From: Burkholderiales bacterium
GTDB lineage: Bacteria > Pseudomonadota > Gammaproteobacteria > Burkholderiales > Burkholderiaceae_C
NCBI GenBank assembly: GCA_947446855.1
Contig: CANFIH010000013.1
Location: forward strand, 1 to 44,592
DNA: 44,592 bases
Reading direction: 5' to 3'
The notes under the pieces: generated by a model
What the model saw: only the letters and a program-made list of their open reading frames with translations
Databases searched by the model: none
Told to the model about the DNA's origin: nothing
Part shown: positions 16,505 through 25,045 of the stretch, in pieces
Position numbering within the stretch: position 1 is the first letter of the stretch
How the letters are laid out: the number at the start of each line of letters is the position of its first letter
Program-made: the position numbers and the translations under genes

Positions 16505-18462
16505 CGCAGCTTGCCGCCCTGCGCGCTGCCCCGGGTCTGCTGCGCCAGCTTCATCTCGCCATCCCATTCCCAGAGGGCGGCATTGGCCCGCGTCAGGTAC
16601 GGGTCATCGGCCCGCGCCAGATGGATGTAGCTGCGCATGGCGCCGCGTGCGCCGGGCAAATCGTGCAGGCCTTCCAGTGCCAGAGCCAGGCCGTAGTAGG
16701 CGTTGAGCTGGCCGGTGTGGAGGTCTATGGCCGCGGTGAAGAAGTCTTTGGCCCCGGCATAACGTTGCGTGCCCAGCAGGGCAAAACCCATGTTGACATG
16801 GGCCTCCGGCATCCGGGGCGCCAATTGCAGTACGCGCTGAAACTCGCTCGCAGCCAGCTCAAAATTGCGCCCGCTGAGCAAGACCACGCCGCTGGAAAAA
16901 CGCCGGTCCACTTCGGCCAGGCGCATCTGCCGGGCATGGTCCTGCGCGGACTCCGTGGAGGTTTGCGGCGCGGCCACCTGCGTGCCCCGGCTGTCGGCAG
17001 ACAACAGGGTCAGCAGCACACCCAGGGCGCCCACCAGCGCCAGCGTCAGGCCCAGTGCGCGCAGGCGGATATCGCCGCGCGGGCGTGGCTGCCGCGCCGG
17101 TGCCCGGGTTGCTGCGCGGGCGCGCCACAGGCCGCGCGCGATGTTGAACACAAACAGGCCGGCACCGCCAATGGCCAGCAGGCCGCCCAGCCTGGCCAGG
17201 CCCATGGCCACAAAATAGCCCGGGTTGTCCAGCAGGGTCTGCAGGTGGGTGGACTTGCGCGGTGCGCCCAGCCAGCCCGACCAGGCCAGCCCCAGCGCCA
17301 GCAGCAGCAGGCCGCAGCCATACACCAGCGGCTGCACGCGCTGCAGGGCGAGTCCCTGCGCCTGCCCGGTATGGGCGTGCAGCAGGTGGTAGCCCAGCGC
17401 CATATAGGCCAGCGTCACGGCGCCCACGGTGCCGTGGTAGTGCGCCGGCACCAGGGTGGTGTCGCTGCGAATCAGCGCGCCCAGCACACAGCCCAGCAGG
17501 AACAACAGAATCGACAGCAGCAGCGGCGCGGCCAGCGGCGACTGCCAGACCCCGCGCCCCGCGCGACCGATTTGCAGCAACAGCCGCAAGGCCAGCAGGG
17601 CCGCTGCCGGCCAGATGCCCCAGGCCATCCACAGGGTGAAGGCGTGGCGGAACTCCGCACTCTCCAGGGCGTAGCGGGTGTAAATAAAGGGCACACCCAG
17701 CACCGGCATGGCCGCCAGCAGCAGCAGGCCTTGCAGCGTGCGCCGTGGTGCCATTGCCGGCCCGCCCAGTACCTGCTCGCCCAGCACCGTCCAGACGCTC
17801 ATCAGCAACAGCATGTGGACAAACTGCAGGATGTGGCCCGGGCCCCAGGCCAGCAGTTCAAAGCGGGCCGCAGCCTCCTGCACCTCCACCTGCACAAGCG
17901 TCACCAGCAAGGCCAGCAGCGCCACGCCCGCCACCCCGATGGACAGCAGCACGCCCAGACGCCACAGCGCAGCGCCGCGCACCGCGCGCAGCAGTGGCGG
18001 CAAGGCCAGTGCACCGCACAGCGCGATACCCGCCGCAAACAAAACCAGCCCGGCAAAAAACAGCGGGTGGTTGAGCACCGGCACATAGTTGGCCAGCACC
18101 GGCTGCACCTCCGGCAGAAACAGCGTCAGCACCATGGCCGCCAGGCCCGCCACGGCCAGCGCCAGCGCGGCCCAGCGCGCCGGGCTGGCGGCCGCGCCAC
18201 TGGCCAGCGTCCAGAGCGCGGCGGCGCAGGCCAGAAACCAGACCACCACCGCCTGGCTCACGTGCAGCACCAGCGCGCGGCCAAACAGCGCACCCAGGCC
18301 CACCGGCGTGCCCGACCAGGGCAGGCGCGCCAGCACCAGCAGCAGGGCGCACAGGGTGGAAATGCCCAGCGCAGCCAGCGCCAGCAGCATCCAGCCGGCG
18401 CTCAGCGGGCGCACAGCGGGCCGGTTGTGCGGGTGGGCAGGCAGCCAGAGCGTCGCGTTCAA
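16501..18462 (-). CDS. Heme-copper-oxidase subunit I-like membrane protein fused to TPR domain
   Basis: A 653-residue protein: about 12-13 membrane helices (residues 22-490), then a soluble C-terminus from about 530 with TPR-like helical repeats (RNFELAASEFQRVLQLAP, MGFALLGTQRYAGAKDFF). By eye the helices match heme-copper oxidase subunit I: H67 in helix II, NYVPVLNHPLFF near 125-136, WGPGH210 in helix VI, and VPAH341YH343GTVGAVT matching the helix X heme ligands of COX I (HFH). The helix VII copper pair HH appears as R272-H273 (RHAFT against HHMFT), and the Tyr four residues after the helix VI His is Phe214. Hemes may be bound but a normal CuB/O2 site is doubtful. It overlaps ccsA and tlpA by 4 nt each. 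Function unknown; a membrane quinol or cytochrome link is one idea. Confidence 0.75.
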   Translation of the reverse strand: MNATLWLPAHPHNRPAVRPLSAGWMLLALAALGISTLCALLLVLARLPWSGTPVGLGALFGRALVLHVSQAVVVWFLACAAALWTLASGAAASPARWAALALAVAGLAAMVLTLFLPEVQPVLANYVPVLNHPLFFAGLVLFAAGIALCGALALPPLLRAVRGAALWRLGVLLSIGVAGVALLALLVTLVQVEVQEAAARFELLAWGPGHILQFVHMLLLMSVWTVLGEQVLGGPAMAPRRTLQGLLLLAAMPVLGVPFIYTRYALESAEFRHAFTLWMAWGIWPAAALLALRLLLQIGRAGRGVWQSPLAAPLLLSILLFLLGCVLGALIRSDTTLVPAHYHGTVGAVTLAYMALGYHLLHAHTGQAQGLALQRVQPLVYGCGLLLLALGLAWSGWLGAPRKSTHLQTLLDNPGYFVAMGLARLGGLLAIGGAGLFVFNIARGLWRARAATRAPARQPRPRGDIRLRALGLTLALVGALGVLLTLLSADSRGTQVAAPQTSTESAQDHARQMRLAEVDRRFSSGVVLLSGRNFELAASEFQRVLQLAPRMPEAHVNMGFALLGTQRYAGAKDFFTAAIDLHTGQLNAYYGLALALEGLHDLPGARGAMRSYIHLARADDPYLTRANAALWEWDGEMKLAQQTRGSAQGGKLR

Positions 18463-19277
18463 AACGTACCCTGGTGCGGGCGGTTGCTCAAAAAGGGCAC
18501 GCCGAAAAAGGTCAGGAAGGCAATCACGAATACCGCAAAGGCCATGGCGGAAGACAGCCGGGGCGGCAGCCTGAAGGTCACCCGCACATGCAGGGCCACC
18601 GCCAGCAGCAGCCAGGTGATGAAGGCCCAGGTTTCCAGCGGGTCCCAGGCCCAGTAGCGGCCCCAGGCGTCCTGCGCCCAGATGGCACCGGCCACCAGCA
18701 TCAGGCCGTTGAAGATCAGGCCCATGGCCATGTAGCGGTAGGCCAGCTCATCGAGCCGCCGGTCGTCCGGCAGGCGCTGGAACCAGCCCGCACCGACCAC
18801 CGTGCGCCGCAGCTGGATCACCCCCGCCAGCCCGACGGCCACCAGCGTGGCGCCCAGAAAGACCTTGCCCAGCCCGACGTGGATGTAGAGCCAGGGCGTG
18901 CGAAACGCGCGGGGAAAATGCACTTCGCCCGGGCTGGACAGCATGAGCCAGCCCATCATCACAAACAGAATCGGCATCACCACCGCGGCCGCGGGGCGAA
19001 TGGCCGGCAGGCGCCAGTAGCTGATGGCAAACACCAGCACCAGGCTCCAGATGTTGCTCGACAAAATCTCGAACAGGGTCACAAACGGGCCCTGTCCCAG
19101 GCGCTCCCAGCGCAGCGACAGGGCGGTGGTGTGCAGCAGCCAGCCCAGCACGATCAGCGCCAGCACGGCACGCTCCGGGCGCTTCCTGAAGACCACGGCG
19201 CCGATCGCCAGCGAGCCGCCCAGCACGTAGCAAAGGATGCCGGCCCACAAGATTCTTAATTCTGTTTCCATCCCCAT
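18459..19277 (-). CDS. ccsA: CcsA/ResC-type cytochrome c heme-lyase subunit
   Basis: A 272-residue inner-membrane protein with about eight helices and the tryptophan-rich WWD heme-handling motif, WAQDAWGRYWAWDPLETW, near residues 200-217. With ResB it forms the system II synthetase that exports heme and attaches it to CXXCH in the periplasm. Conserved His in LLHTTALS and YIHVGLGK flank the motif, as expected for heme coordination. It sits between resB (54-nt gap) and the oxidase-like gene (4-nt overlap). A copy inside a multiheme operon suggests a set dedicated to these cytochromes; whether a housekeeping copy exists elsewhere is not visible. Confidence 0.92.
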   Translation of the reverse strand: MGMETELRILWAGILCYVLGGSLAIGAVVFRKRPERAVLALIVLGWLLHTTALSLRWERLGQGPFVTLFEILSSNIWSLVLVFAISYWRLPAIRPAAAVVMPILFVMMGWLMLSSPGEVHFPRAFRTPWLYIHVGLGKVFLGATLVAVGLAGVIQLRRTVVGAGWFQRLPDDRRLDELAYRYMAMGLIFNGLMLVAGAIWAQDAWGRYWAWDPLETWAFITWLLLAVALHVRVTFRLPPRLSSAMAFAVFVIAFLTFFGVPFLSNRPHQGTF

Positions 19278-19331
19278 CTTTCCAACTTTATATTCGCGCC
19301 TATTGTGTGCCAGATACGTCCTGCCAGGCCT

Positions 19332-20366
19332 TCATTCAGCCTGCGCATTCCAGGGTGTGGCAGCAAATTTTTTTCCGAAGTGCCAGGCCATGCTCAGCAC
19401 CGCCATGGCACAGGCGGCCAGCATCCAGGGAATGGTCCAATCGTAAAAAATGCGGTAGCCCATCCAGGTGCGCAACTCGCGGTACTCGAGCATGCCATCG
19501 GGCAGCACCAGCCGCTCACCCGGTTGCAATTCGTAACGCATTTCGCGGTGGCGCAGCACCAGTTTGCGGTCGTCGGGCAAGGCAAAGCGCGAGGCGCGAT
19601 CGGACGGGATCAGGTCCTGCGCCACGTTGAGCATGAGCCAGATATCGTCCGTGCTGCCCGGCGGGCGCCAGGTTTGGGCCTGTGCGTTGGCGTTGGCCGG
19701 AAAGCTGGGCAGGTGCACGGCGCTCAGCATGGGCTGCCGGTGGTTGGCCTGCCAGACAAAGACCGGCGCAAACCCCTTGTTGGAGGTGGGGTAGATGCGG
19801 TAGCCCAGCAGCAGCAGCGGCTGGTTTTGCTCGATCTCGCCGCGCTGCTCCCGGCCACTCCCGTCCTGCCAGCGCACCCGGCTGACGTTGCGGTCCAGCA
19901 CCGGCCCGGGGCTGTAGCTGATCTCGAAGCCGTCGTTGACAAAATGCAGCTGGTCCAGCCGCCCGCCGTGCAGCGGGCCGGCGTCCCGGTCGGTCAGGCC
20001 CTCAAAGGCGGCGCCCTCGGTCACCTCGGTCTGGCCCTTGAGGTAACTCAGGCGCCCGGCCGCTGCCAGCAGGACCAGCACGATCAGCGCCAGGTGAAAC
20101 ACCAGCAGCGGCATTTGCCGGCGAAACACCCGGTTGGTGGCCACCGCTGCCATCAGGTTGACGGCCAGCAGCAGCAGCGGGGCGGCCAGCCAGGTGGTGG
20201 CACTCTGCTCGCGCGCATAGACCACCACCGTGGCCGAGCCCAGCAGCAACAGGCCGACCAGGGTCAGCCTGAGCGAGGCCAGCGCCAGCCAGAGACGCAT
20301 GGGCATCCCGGGCCGTTGCCCGGACCCGCGGGCCGCAGGGGCGTGGGCCGGACTAGAGCGGGGCAT
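19332..20366 (-). CDS. resB: ResB-like cytochrome c biogenesis protein
   Basis: A 344-residue protein with early membrane helices (two around residues 25-70, one near 88-107), a large periplasmic beta-rich domain, and a C-terminal helix (IPWMLAACAMAVLSMAWHFGKKF). This is ResB topology, though it is shorter than many ResB proteins of 450 residues or more. Conserved features include the LASLRLTLVGLLLL first helix and GYRIYPTSNKG and YRIFYDWTIPW near the ends of the periplasmic domain. It works with CcsA in heme ligation. The ATG at 20366 overlaps the 11-heme gene by 14 nt; an internal ATG at 20306 is the alternative. Confidence 0.85.
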   Translation of the reverse strand: MPRSSPAHAPAARGSGQRPGMPMRLWLALASLRLTLVGLLLLGSATVVVYAREQSATTWLAAPLLLLAVNLMAAVATNRVFRRQMPLLVFHLALIVLVLLAAAGRLSYLKGQTEVTEGAAFEGLTDRDAGPLHGGRLDQLHFVNDGFEISYSPGPVLDRNVSRVRWQDGSGREQRGEIEQNQPLLLLGYRIYPTSNKGFAPVFVWQANHRQPMLSAVHLPSFPANANAQAQTWRPPGSTDDIWLMLNVAQDLIPSDRASRFALPDDRKLVLRHREMRYELQPGERLVLPDGMLEYRELRTWMGYRIFYDWTIPWMLAACAMAVLSMAWHFGKKFAATPWNAQAE

Positions 20367-23001
20367 CGCAGGTGGCTTTCATGCCGCTGGGGTCGTTGCT
20401 GAGGCCGCCATTGCAGTTCTGCGTGCCCCAGGGGGTGCCGGCCGCCGGGAAGGACACGATGCGCAAAAAGGCTTTGCGGTAGTAGGGGCCGTTGGTGTAG
20501 CCCACGTTCTGGGTGTAGGGCACGGCGGTGCCGGGGGCCAGCCCGGCCTCGGGGCCCACGTCCAGCAGATTGACCAGCAGGTTGCGGTTCTTCCAGCCGT
20601 GGGGCACGGCCACATGGCACCAGTTGCAGTGCATGGGCACGTTGCCGATTTTTTTGCTGTGTACGTTGTGGCCATCGCCCTTGTCGGTCTGCCAGCCGGT
20701 GCCGCCACCGCCGCCATAGGCGTCCTGGCTGTGGCATTTGAAGCACAGGGAATTGCCGTCGCCCTCGCCGGAATTGGTGTCCCAGGTGCCCTTGAGCAGG
20801 AAGTTGTTGCTCGAGCCATGCGGCCCCCAGGGCGCGCCGTTTTCACCGCCCAGCGGGATGGCCGAGCCCAGCCGCGGGTTGCCCACGGTGGGGCCGGTGT
20901 CGGAGCCGTGGCAGTCGGAGCAGAACATGGTCTGCGTGCCCAGGCGGCCGGCCTTGCCGCCGGTGCCGGTGTCGTTCCACGGCCGGATCCAGGCGCCGGC
21001 GCGGCCCACGCGTCCGGTGGGTGCCATCACCGGGTGCCAGGAGCGGTGGTTGTTGGCATCCGACGCCGCAGTGCCGGTGCCGCCTTCGTTGCCCTTGCTC
21101 ACCGAGCCCACCGGCACCGCATGGCTGATGGGCGCCTGGAACTCCTTGGCCTGGTTGGTGTAGCTGGTGAAGTTGCTGTGGCCGTTGCTGTTGGCGGCGG
21201 TGCCGGGCGCGCCGAGTTGCGGGCGGTTCAGGCTGTTGGGGTAGACGTTGTCGTCGGGGTAGGCGTAATTGGAGTGGCACTTCATGCAGATCTGGTACTC
21301 GCGGGTGACGTGGGTTTCCGCACCCGGGCGGCTGCCCGCCAGGGGGGCCACGCTGTTGCCCGGGTCGCCGCGTTTGACGGCAAAGCCCAGGGCATTGGGC
21401 AGCGACTGGAACGAGCTGCTCAGGTAGGCCGGCTCCACGCCCCAGCTGCCGCGCAGCACGCCGGAGATGGCGTTGCTGTGGATGTCGGCGCCGTCATCGG
21501 TGTGCCGGTGCGTGCCGCTGGCCGACAGCCCGCTGTTGGTGAAGGCCACGGCCGCCAGCGGGCCGGGCAGGCCGTCCTTGTACTTGATGACCCTGTGCGG
21601 GTTGTGGCAGTCGCTGCATTCGGCATGGCGGTTGATCAGGTCGTTGCTGCCCAGCTTGCTGCGCGACTCCAGCAAGTCCTTGCCGCAGTTGCCCGTGCCG
21701 CCGGTGTTGCTGCAGTTGGCATTGGCGGCGTCGTTGAACACGCCGCCCACGTCGTGCGCCTCCACGCCCGCGGCCTGCTCGCTGGAGCGTATCGGCATGT
21801 GCAGGGGCAGACTGAAATCGGTCTTGATGTCGGGCACCGCCGTGCTGCTCAGGGCGGTGTAGCTCACCGACGAGCCGGCCGCGTTGCTGTGGCACTGGTA
21901 GCAGGTTTCCTCCTGCGCGGCAGCGCCGCCGGTCTTGGGGCTGCCGAGGCTGTCGGTGCCTTCGCGCAGCAGCTTGCGCGCGCCCTGGGTGGTGTGGGTG
22001 TCGTGGCAGTTCAGGCAGCCCACCTGCCAGACCGGCGGGTTGGTGTTGGCCGGTGCGTCCAGGCTGGACGGAAATTCGCGCAGTTGTGCCGCCGCCGCCG
22101 TGTAGGGCTGTATCGCCACATTGCTGTTGGCGTGTGCCGAGAAGGCCCAGGCGGCACCGGCCTTGTCGTGGCAGGCCAGGCAAATGATGTCGTTGCTGGC
22201 GTTGAACGCCGCGCCCGTGGGCTGGTTGACCTGGAAGCGGTTCATGCGCAGGAACTTGGCGTTGCCGTTGCCGGCGCTGCGGTCACGCAGATGCGGGTCG
22301 TGGCAGGTGGCGCATTGCACCTGGTTGTTTTCCAGCGGCATCTTCGGCCTGGCCGCGCCGGCCACGCGGTTGCCCACGGTGGTGCCATCGGGCGTGCGCA
22401 GCTCGCCATCGGCCAGGGCCAGCGCGCTGTTGTAGGTGAAAGAGATCGGGTGGTCGTTGCTCAGGTCGCTGCCGAGGTTGCGGGTGAAGCCGGTGTTGGC
22501 GCCGGTCACGGGCATCTTGCCGCTGCCGGGCGCACCGCTCAGGCCGGTCATGGCGATGGTGGCGTTGGCCACGCCGTTCAGGACATTGACCTTGTCGATG
22601 GCCATGGTGCCGTCGTGGCAGGACAGGCAGAGCTTGGAGCTGCCGCCGGGCCCGGCCGCCAGTTCGCTGGCATCGGCCTCGATCGAGTTGGAGCTGTAGG
22701 TGGTGTAGGTGGTTTCGGCCAGGGCACGGTTCCACAGCGGTGCCACGATGCTGCTTGTTGCGCCATGCGGCGTGTGGCAGAACACGCAGACCTGGGTTTC
22801 CGACGTGGCCTTGACGTTGCGCACCGGCACGCTGCCGCCCGAGGGTGTGGGCGTGCCATCGGGCACGGCCGAGAGGTTGTGCTTGGTGCCGCGCACGTCG
22901 GAGATCTTGTCGGTCAGGCCAATCGCGGCATGCACCAGAGCCACGCCCGCCAGCAGGCCCAGGGCCAGCACAGCGGTTGAGAAGCGCTTGTGCCAGGACA
23001 T
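20353..23001 (-). CDS. Eleven-heme c-type cytochrome with OmcE-like N-terminal domain
   Basis: An 882-residue secreted cytochrome; signal peptide residues 1-26. Eleven CXXCH sites occur in order: CVFCH (C72), CLSCH, CATCH, CLACH, CLNCH, CYQCH, CSDCH, CMKCH, CSDCH, CFKCH, CNWCH. The first about 300 residues copy the pattern of the tetraheme gene at 31526-32410: TKH at 39-41, CVFCHTPH, CLSCHDGT, NDHPISF, CATCHDPH and a fourth CLACH. The remaining seven hemes lie in a Gly/Asn/Ser-rich, loop-heavy region, as in extracellular multiheme cytochromes. Its ATG overlaps the upstream NHL lipoprotein stop as TGATG, and it is followed by resB. Probable role: outer-surface electron conduit. Filament formation or cell-surface location is inference. 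Confidence 0.93.
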   Translation of the reverse strand: MSWHKRFSTAVLALGLLAGVALVHAAIGLTDKISDVRGTKHNLSAVPDGTPTPSGGSVPVRNVKATSETQVCVFCHTPHGATSSIVAPLWNRALAETTYTTYSSNSIEADASELAAGPGGSSKLCLSCHDGTMAIDKVNVLNGVANATIAMTGLSGAPGSGKMPVTGANTGFTRNLGSDLSNDHPISFTYNSALALADGELRTPDGTTVGNRVAGAARPKMPLENNQVQCATCHDPHLRDRSAGNGNAKFLRMNRFQVNQPTGAAFNASNDIICLACHDKAGAAWAFSAHANSNVAIQPYTAAAAQLREFPSSLDAPANTNPPVWQVGCLNCHDTHTTQGARKLLREGTDSLGSPKTGGAAAQEETCYQCHSNAAGSSVSYTALSSTAVPDIKTDFSLPLHMPIRSSEQAAGVEAHDVGGVFNDAANANCSNTGGTGNCGKDLLESRSKLGSNDLINRHAECSDCHNPHRVIKYKDGLPGPLAAVAFTNSGLSASGTHRHTDDGADIHSNAISGVLRGSWGVEPAYLSSSFQSLPNALGFAVKRGDPGNSVAPLAGSRPGAETHVTREYQICMKCHSNYAYPDDNVYPNSLNRPQLGAPGTAANSNGHSNFTSYTNQAKEFQAPISHAVPVGSVSKGNEGGTGTAASDANNHRSWHPVMAPTGRVGRAGAWIRPWNDTGTGGKAGRLGTQTMFCSDCHGSDTGPTVGNPRLGSAIPLGGENGAPWGPHGSSNNFLLKGTWDTNSGEGDGNSLCFKCHSQDAYGGGGGTGWQTDKGDGHNVHSKKIGNVPMHCNWCHVAVPHGWKNRNLLVNLLDVGPEAGLAPGTAVPYTQNVGYTNGPYYRKAFLRIVSFPAAGTPWGTQNCNGGLSNDPSGMKATCDAPL

Positions 23002-24116
23002 CACGAGCCTCCCAGAAATTGAAATATGACCACCCGGCCATTGAACATGTCGGCCACATAAACCCGGCCCTGGGTATCGCTCCACAGGCCGGCGGGCAAA
23101 TAAAACTGCCCCACCTCCTGGCCCGTGCCGCCCAGCGGCATCAGGAATTCGCCCCCCGGATTGAACACCAGCAGGGTGTCGAAAAACGACTCGATCACAT
23201 ACATGTTGCCGCTGCTGTCCACGGTCACGCCCTTGGGCCGCGTCAGGTTGCCCTTGTTGAGCCCGCGCTGGCCCAGCGTCTGCACCAGCTGTCCGTCGGC
23301 GTTAAAAATCTGGACGCGCGCGTTCATGCTGTCGGCCACCAGCAGGCGCCCCTGGGCGAAGGCCAGATGGGTGGGGAAGTTCAAGCCGTCTTCGCCCTCG
23401 CCGCGCCGGGCAATGGTCTGCAGCCAGACGCCGGCATCGTCAAACACCTTGATGTCGTGGCCATGGGTGTCGGCCACGTAGATGCGCCCGCGCGCGGCGT
23501 CGCGCGCCAGGCCGGTGGGCCTTGTCAGCAGGCCTTTGCCAAAGCTGCCCAGGGGCTTGCCATCGCGGTCCAGCCGGAACACCTGGCCCAGCTCGGCATC
23601 GGCCACCAGAAGCTGCCCATCCCAACCCACCGCGATGCCAATGGGGGTGACGAATTTGCGCGTCTGCTCTGCCATCTCCCAGACCTGCAGCGTGCCGCCG
23701 GCCTGGTCGAACACAAACACCGCATGGTTGCTCACATCCGTCACCAGCACCCGGCCCTGTGCATCCACCACACCGCTTTGCGGGCGCTTCAGGGTGACCT
23801 TGTCTTGCGAGCCGTCAAACAGGCCCACCAGCCAGTGCAAGACCTTGACGCCGATGTTGCGCTGGTTGGCGTCCTCCGACACCAGGTTGTCCTGTCCCAG
23901 CAATTGCCCCACATAGGCGTAGCGCGCCTGCTCGGGGGCGGCGGGCCAGTGTTTTGCCGGCGCATTGCTGCGGTAGTCCGGGTCCAGGTGCAGCGTGTAG
24001 TGGACATCGGCGCAGCCCCCCAGCAGCGCCAGGGCGAGCCAGAGCAGCGCCAGCGCACGGTGCCTGCGCGGCGGGAGCGTTGGGGTGGCGGCACCAGGTG
24101 CTGCGGTGATGGTCAT
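23001..24116 (-). CDS. NHL-repeat (six-bladed propeller) lipoprotein, copy 2
   Basis: A 371-residue lipoprotein: leader with lipobox LALLGGC (Cys35), then a propeller of NHL repeats. Readable blades are GRVLVTDVSNHAVFVFD, GQLLVADAELGQVFRLD, GRIYVADTHGHDIKVFD, GRLLVADSMNARVQIFN, GNMYVIESFFDTLLVFN and GRVYVADMFNGRVVIFQ. It is coupled to the 11-heme cytochrome by a TGATG overlap, just as copy 1 (32617-33729) stands before the OmcE-like gene. This pairing suggests an assembly, secretion or surface-docking role specific to these cytochromes (inference). The start is chosen at 24116, which gives a compact leader and a 2-nt gap from the upstream triheme gene. Confidence 0.88.
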   Translation of the reverse strand: MTITAAPGAATPTLPPRRHRALALLWLALALLGGCADVHYTLHLDPDYRSNAPAKHWPAAPEQARYAYVGQLLGQDNLVSEDANQRNIGVKVLHWLVGLFDGSQDKVTLKRPQSGVVDAQGRVLVTDVSNHAVFVFDQAGGTLQVWEMAEQTRKFVTPIGIAVGWDGQLLVADAELGQVFRLDRDGKPLGSFGKGLLTRPTGLARDAARGRIYVADTHGHDIKVFDDAGVWLQTIARRGEGEDGLNFPTHLAFAQGRLLVADSMNARVQIFNADGQLVQTLGQRGLNKGNLTRPKGVTVDSSGNMYVIESFFDTLLVFNPGGEFLMPLGGTGQEVGQFYLPAGLWSDTQGRVYVADMFNGRVVIFQFLGGS

Positions 24117-24118
24117 GC

Positions 24119-24505
24119 TCACCACCGGCCCGGCCCGGCGGTGCGGTCGCCGCCGTAAATGCCGCCAAGCAGGCCCGGTTTGCCCGAGTGGCACAGGTCG
24201 CAGTTGGCCGGTCCCCAGGCCACGCGGTCGTTGTGGCACATGCCGCAGAACTTGCCGTCGATGATGTCCACCATCAGGACCTCGTTGCTGCCCGCGCGCA
24301 TCTGAAAACCCAGCTCGGTGTGGCACACCTTGCAGCGAAAGCGGATGCGGTGAAACCAGTGCGAAAACACCACCGGGCGCATGCCCTCTTTCTCAGCCCG
24401 CTTGTTCAGCACCACATCGCCATACTCGGCCAGCGCCGGGCTGCACGGCAGCGCCAGCAGCAGGGCCAGCAGCGGCAGCGAAGTGGCGAGGCGCAAGCCG
24501 TTCAT
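24119..24505 (-). CDS. Triheme c7-type cytochrome (type A, copy 2)
   Basis: A 128-residue periplasmic cytochrome with a signal peptide (cleavage near SPALA-EYGD) and three CXXCH sites: CKVCH, CGMCH, CDLCH. It has HWFHRIRF before the first site, which supplies distal His ligands. It belongs to the c(7)-type triheme domain group found in electron-transfer clusters of metal-reducing bacteria. It is a close paralogue of 27989-28432: both share GDV, GMRP.VF.HWFHRIRF.CKVCH and IIDG..CG.CHN. Its ATG overlaps the upstream triheme gene by 4 nt. Role: small periplasmic electron carrier or conduit subunit. Confidence 0.92.
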   Translation of the reverse strand: MNGLRLATSLPLLALLLALPCSPALAEYGDVVLNKRAEKEGMRPVVFSHWFHRIRFRCKVCHTELGFQMRAGSNEVLMVDIIDGKFCGMCHNDRVAWGPANCDLCHSGKPGLLGGIYGGDRTAGPGRW

Positions 24506-25032
24506 TTGCGCTCCACGCTGTGGCAGCGCTTGCATTCGGTCAGCGGGAAGGACACCGCGCCGTGGCACAGGCCGCAGTACTCGCCCTGCAGCACCTGGAA
24601 CATGTTGATGCCCCGGTTGGCGCCGGCCTTGGAGATGAACAGCTTCTCGTGGCAGTTGCTGCAGTCCAGCCACTCGGTGTGCTGGCGGTGCGGGAAGCGC
24701 ACCATGGGCATCTCGCCGGTGCGCGGCATGATGATGTCCTGGTCCAGCACCGTGACCCTGGTGCCGGGAAAGATGTTGGCGCGCGGCGCAATCACGCCTT
24801 GTTCCAGCGCCTTGACCCAACGCACCTGGTTGCCCACGGCATCCGGCGGAAAAGTGGCCAGCGCCTGCTCGGGCTCCTGCAGCAGGCCCACGGCCGGGCT
24901 GCTCGGGTCGTGCACGCCATCTTTGGCCAGCGGCACATGCTTGACCTGGCCCCAGGCCGGCCCCAGCAGCAGCGTGGCCAGCAGCAGGCGCACGCAGCCC
25001 TGCAACAGCCGCTGGAGTCGGGGGGCGTGCAT
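24502..25032 (-). CDS. Triheme c7-type cytochrome (type B, copy 2)
   Basis: A 176-residue exported cytochrome with a signal peptide ending near GPAWG-QV and a C-terminal triheme domain: LDCSNCH, YCGLCH and ECKRCH. The 70 residues before the hemes contain GVHDPSSPA and GNQVRWVKALEQGVI, conserved with the type B domain of 26945-27979 but lacking its extra monoheme domain. PHRQHTEWLD supplies likely distal His. It overlaps the following type A gene by 4 nt, so an A/B pair is made together. ATG 25032 is used because the upstream extension runs into the helical-protein gene. Confidence 0.9.
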   Translation of the reverse strand: MHAPRLQRLLQGCVRLLLATLLLGPAWGQVKHVPLAKDGVHDPSSPAVGLLQEPEQALATFPPDAVGNQVRWVKALEQGVIAPRANIFPGTRVTVLDQDIIMPRTGEMPMVRFPHRQHTEWLDCSNCHEKLFISKAGANRGINMFQVLQGEYCGLCHGAVSFPLTECKRCHSVERK

Positions 25033-25045
25033 GGGCGCGGGCAGG

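Noticed and set aside
16363-18657. 764-aa plus-strand open frame opposite the oxidase-like gene
   Set aside because: Gln/Arg/His-rich antisense frame typical of the complement of Leu/Ala-rich membrane helices; not a gene.
20230-22980. 916-aa plus-strand open frame opposite the 11-heme cytochrome gene
   Set aside because: Composed of GC-driven Ala/Gly/Val/His repeats in the antisense frame, with no recognisable domain; the minus strand has eleven CXXCH sites and a signal peptide.
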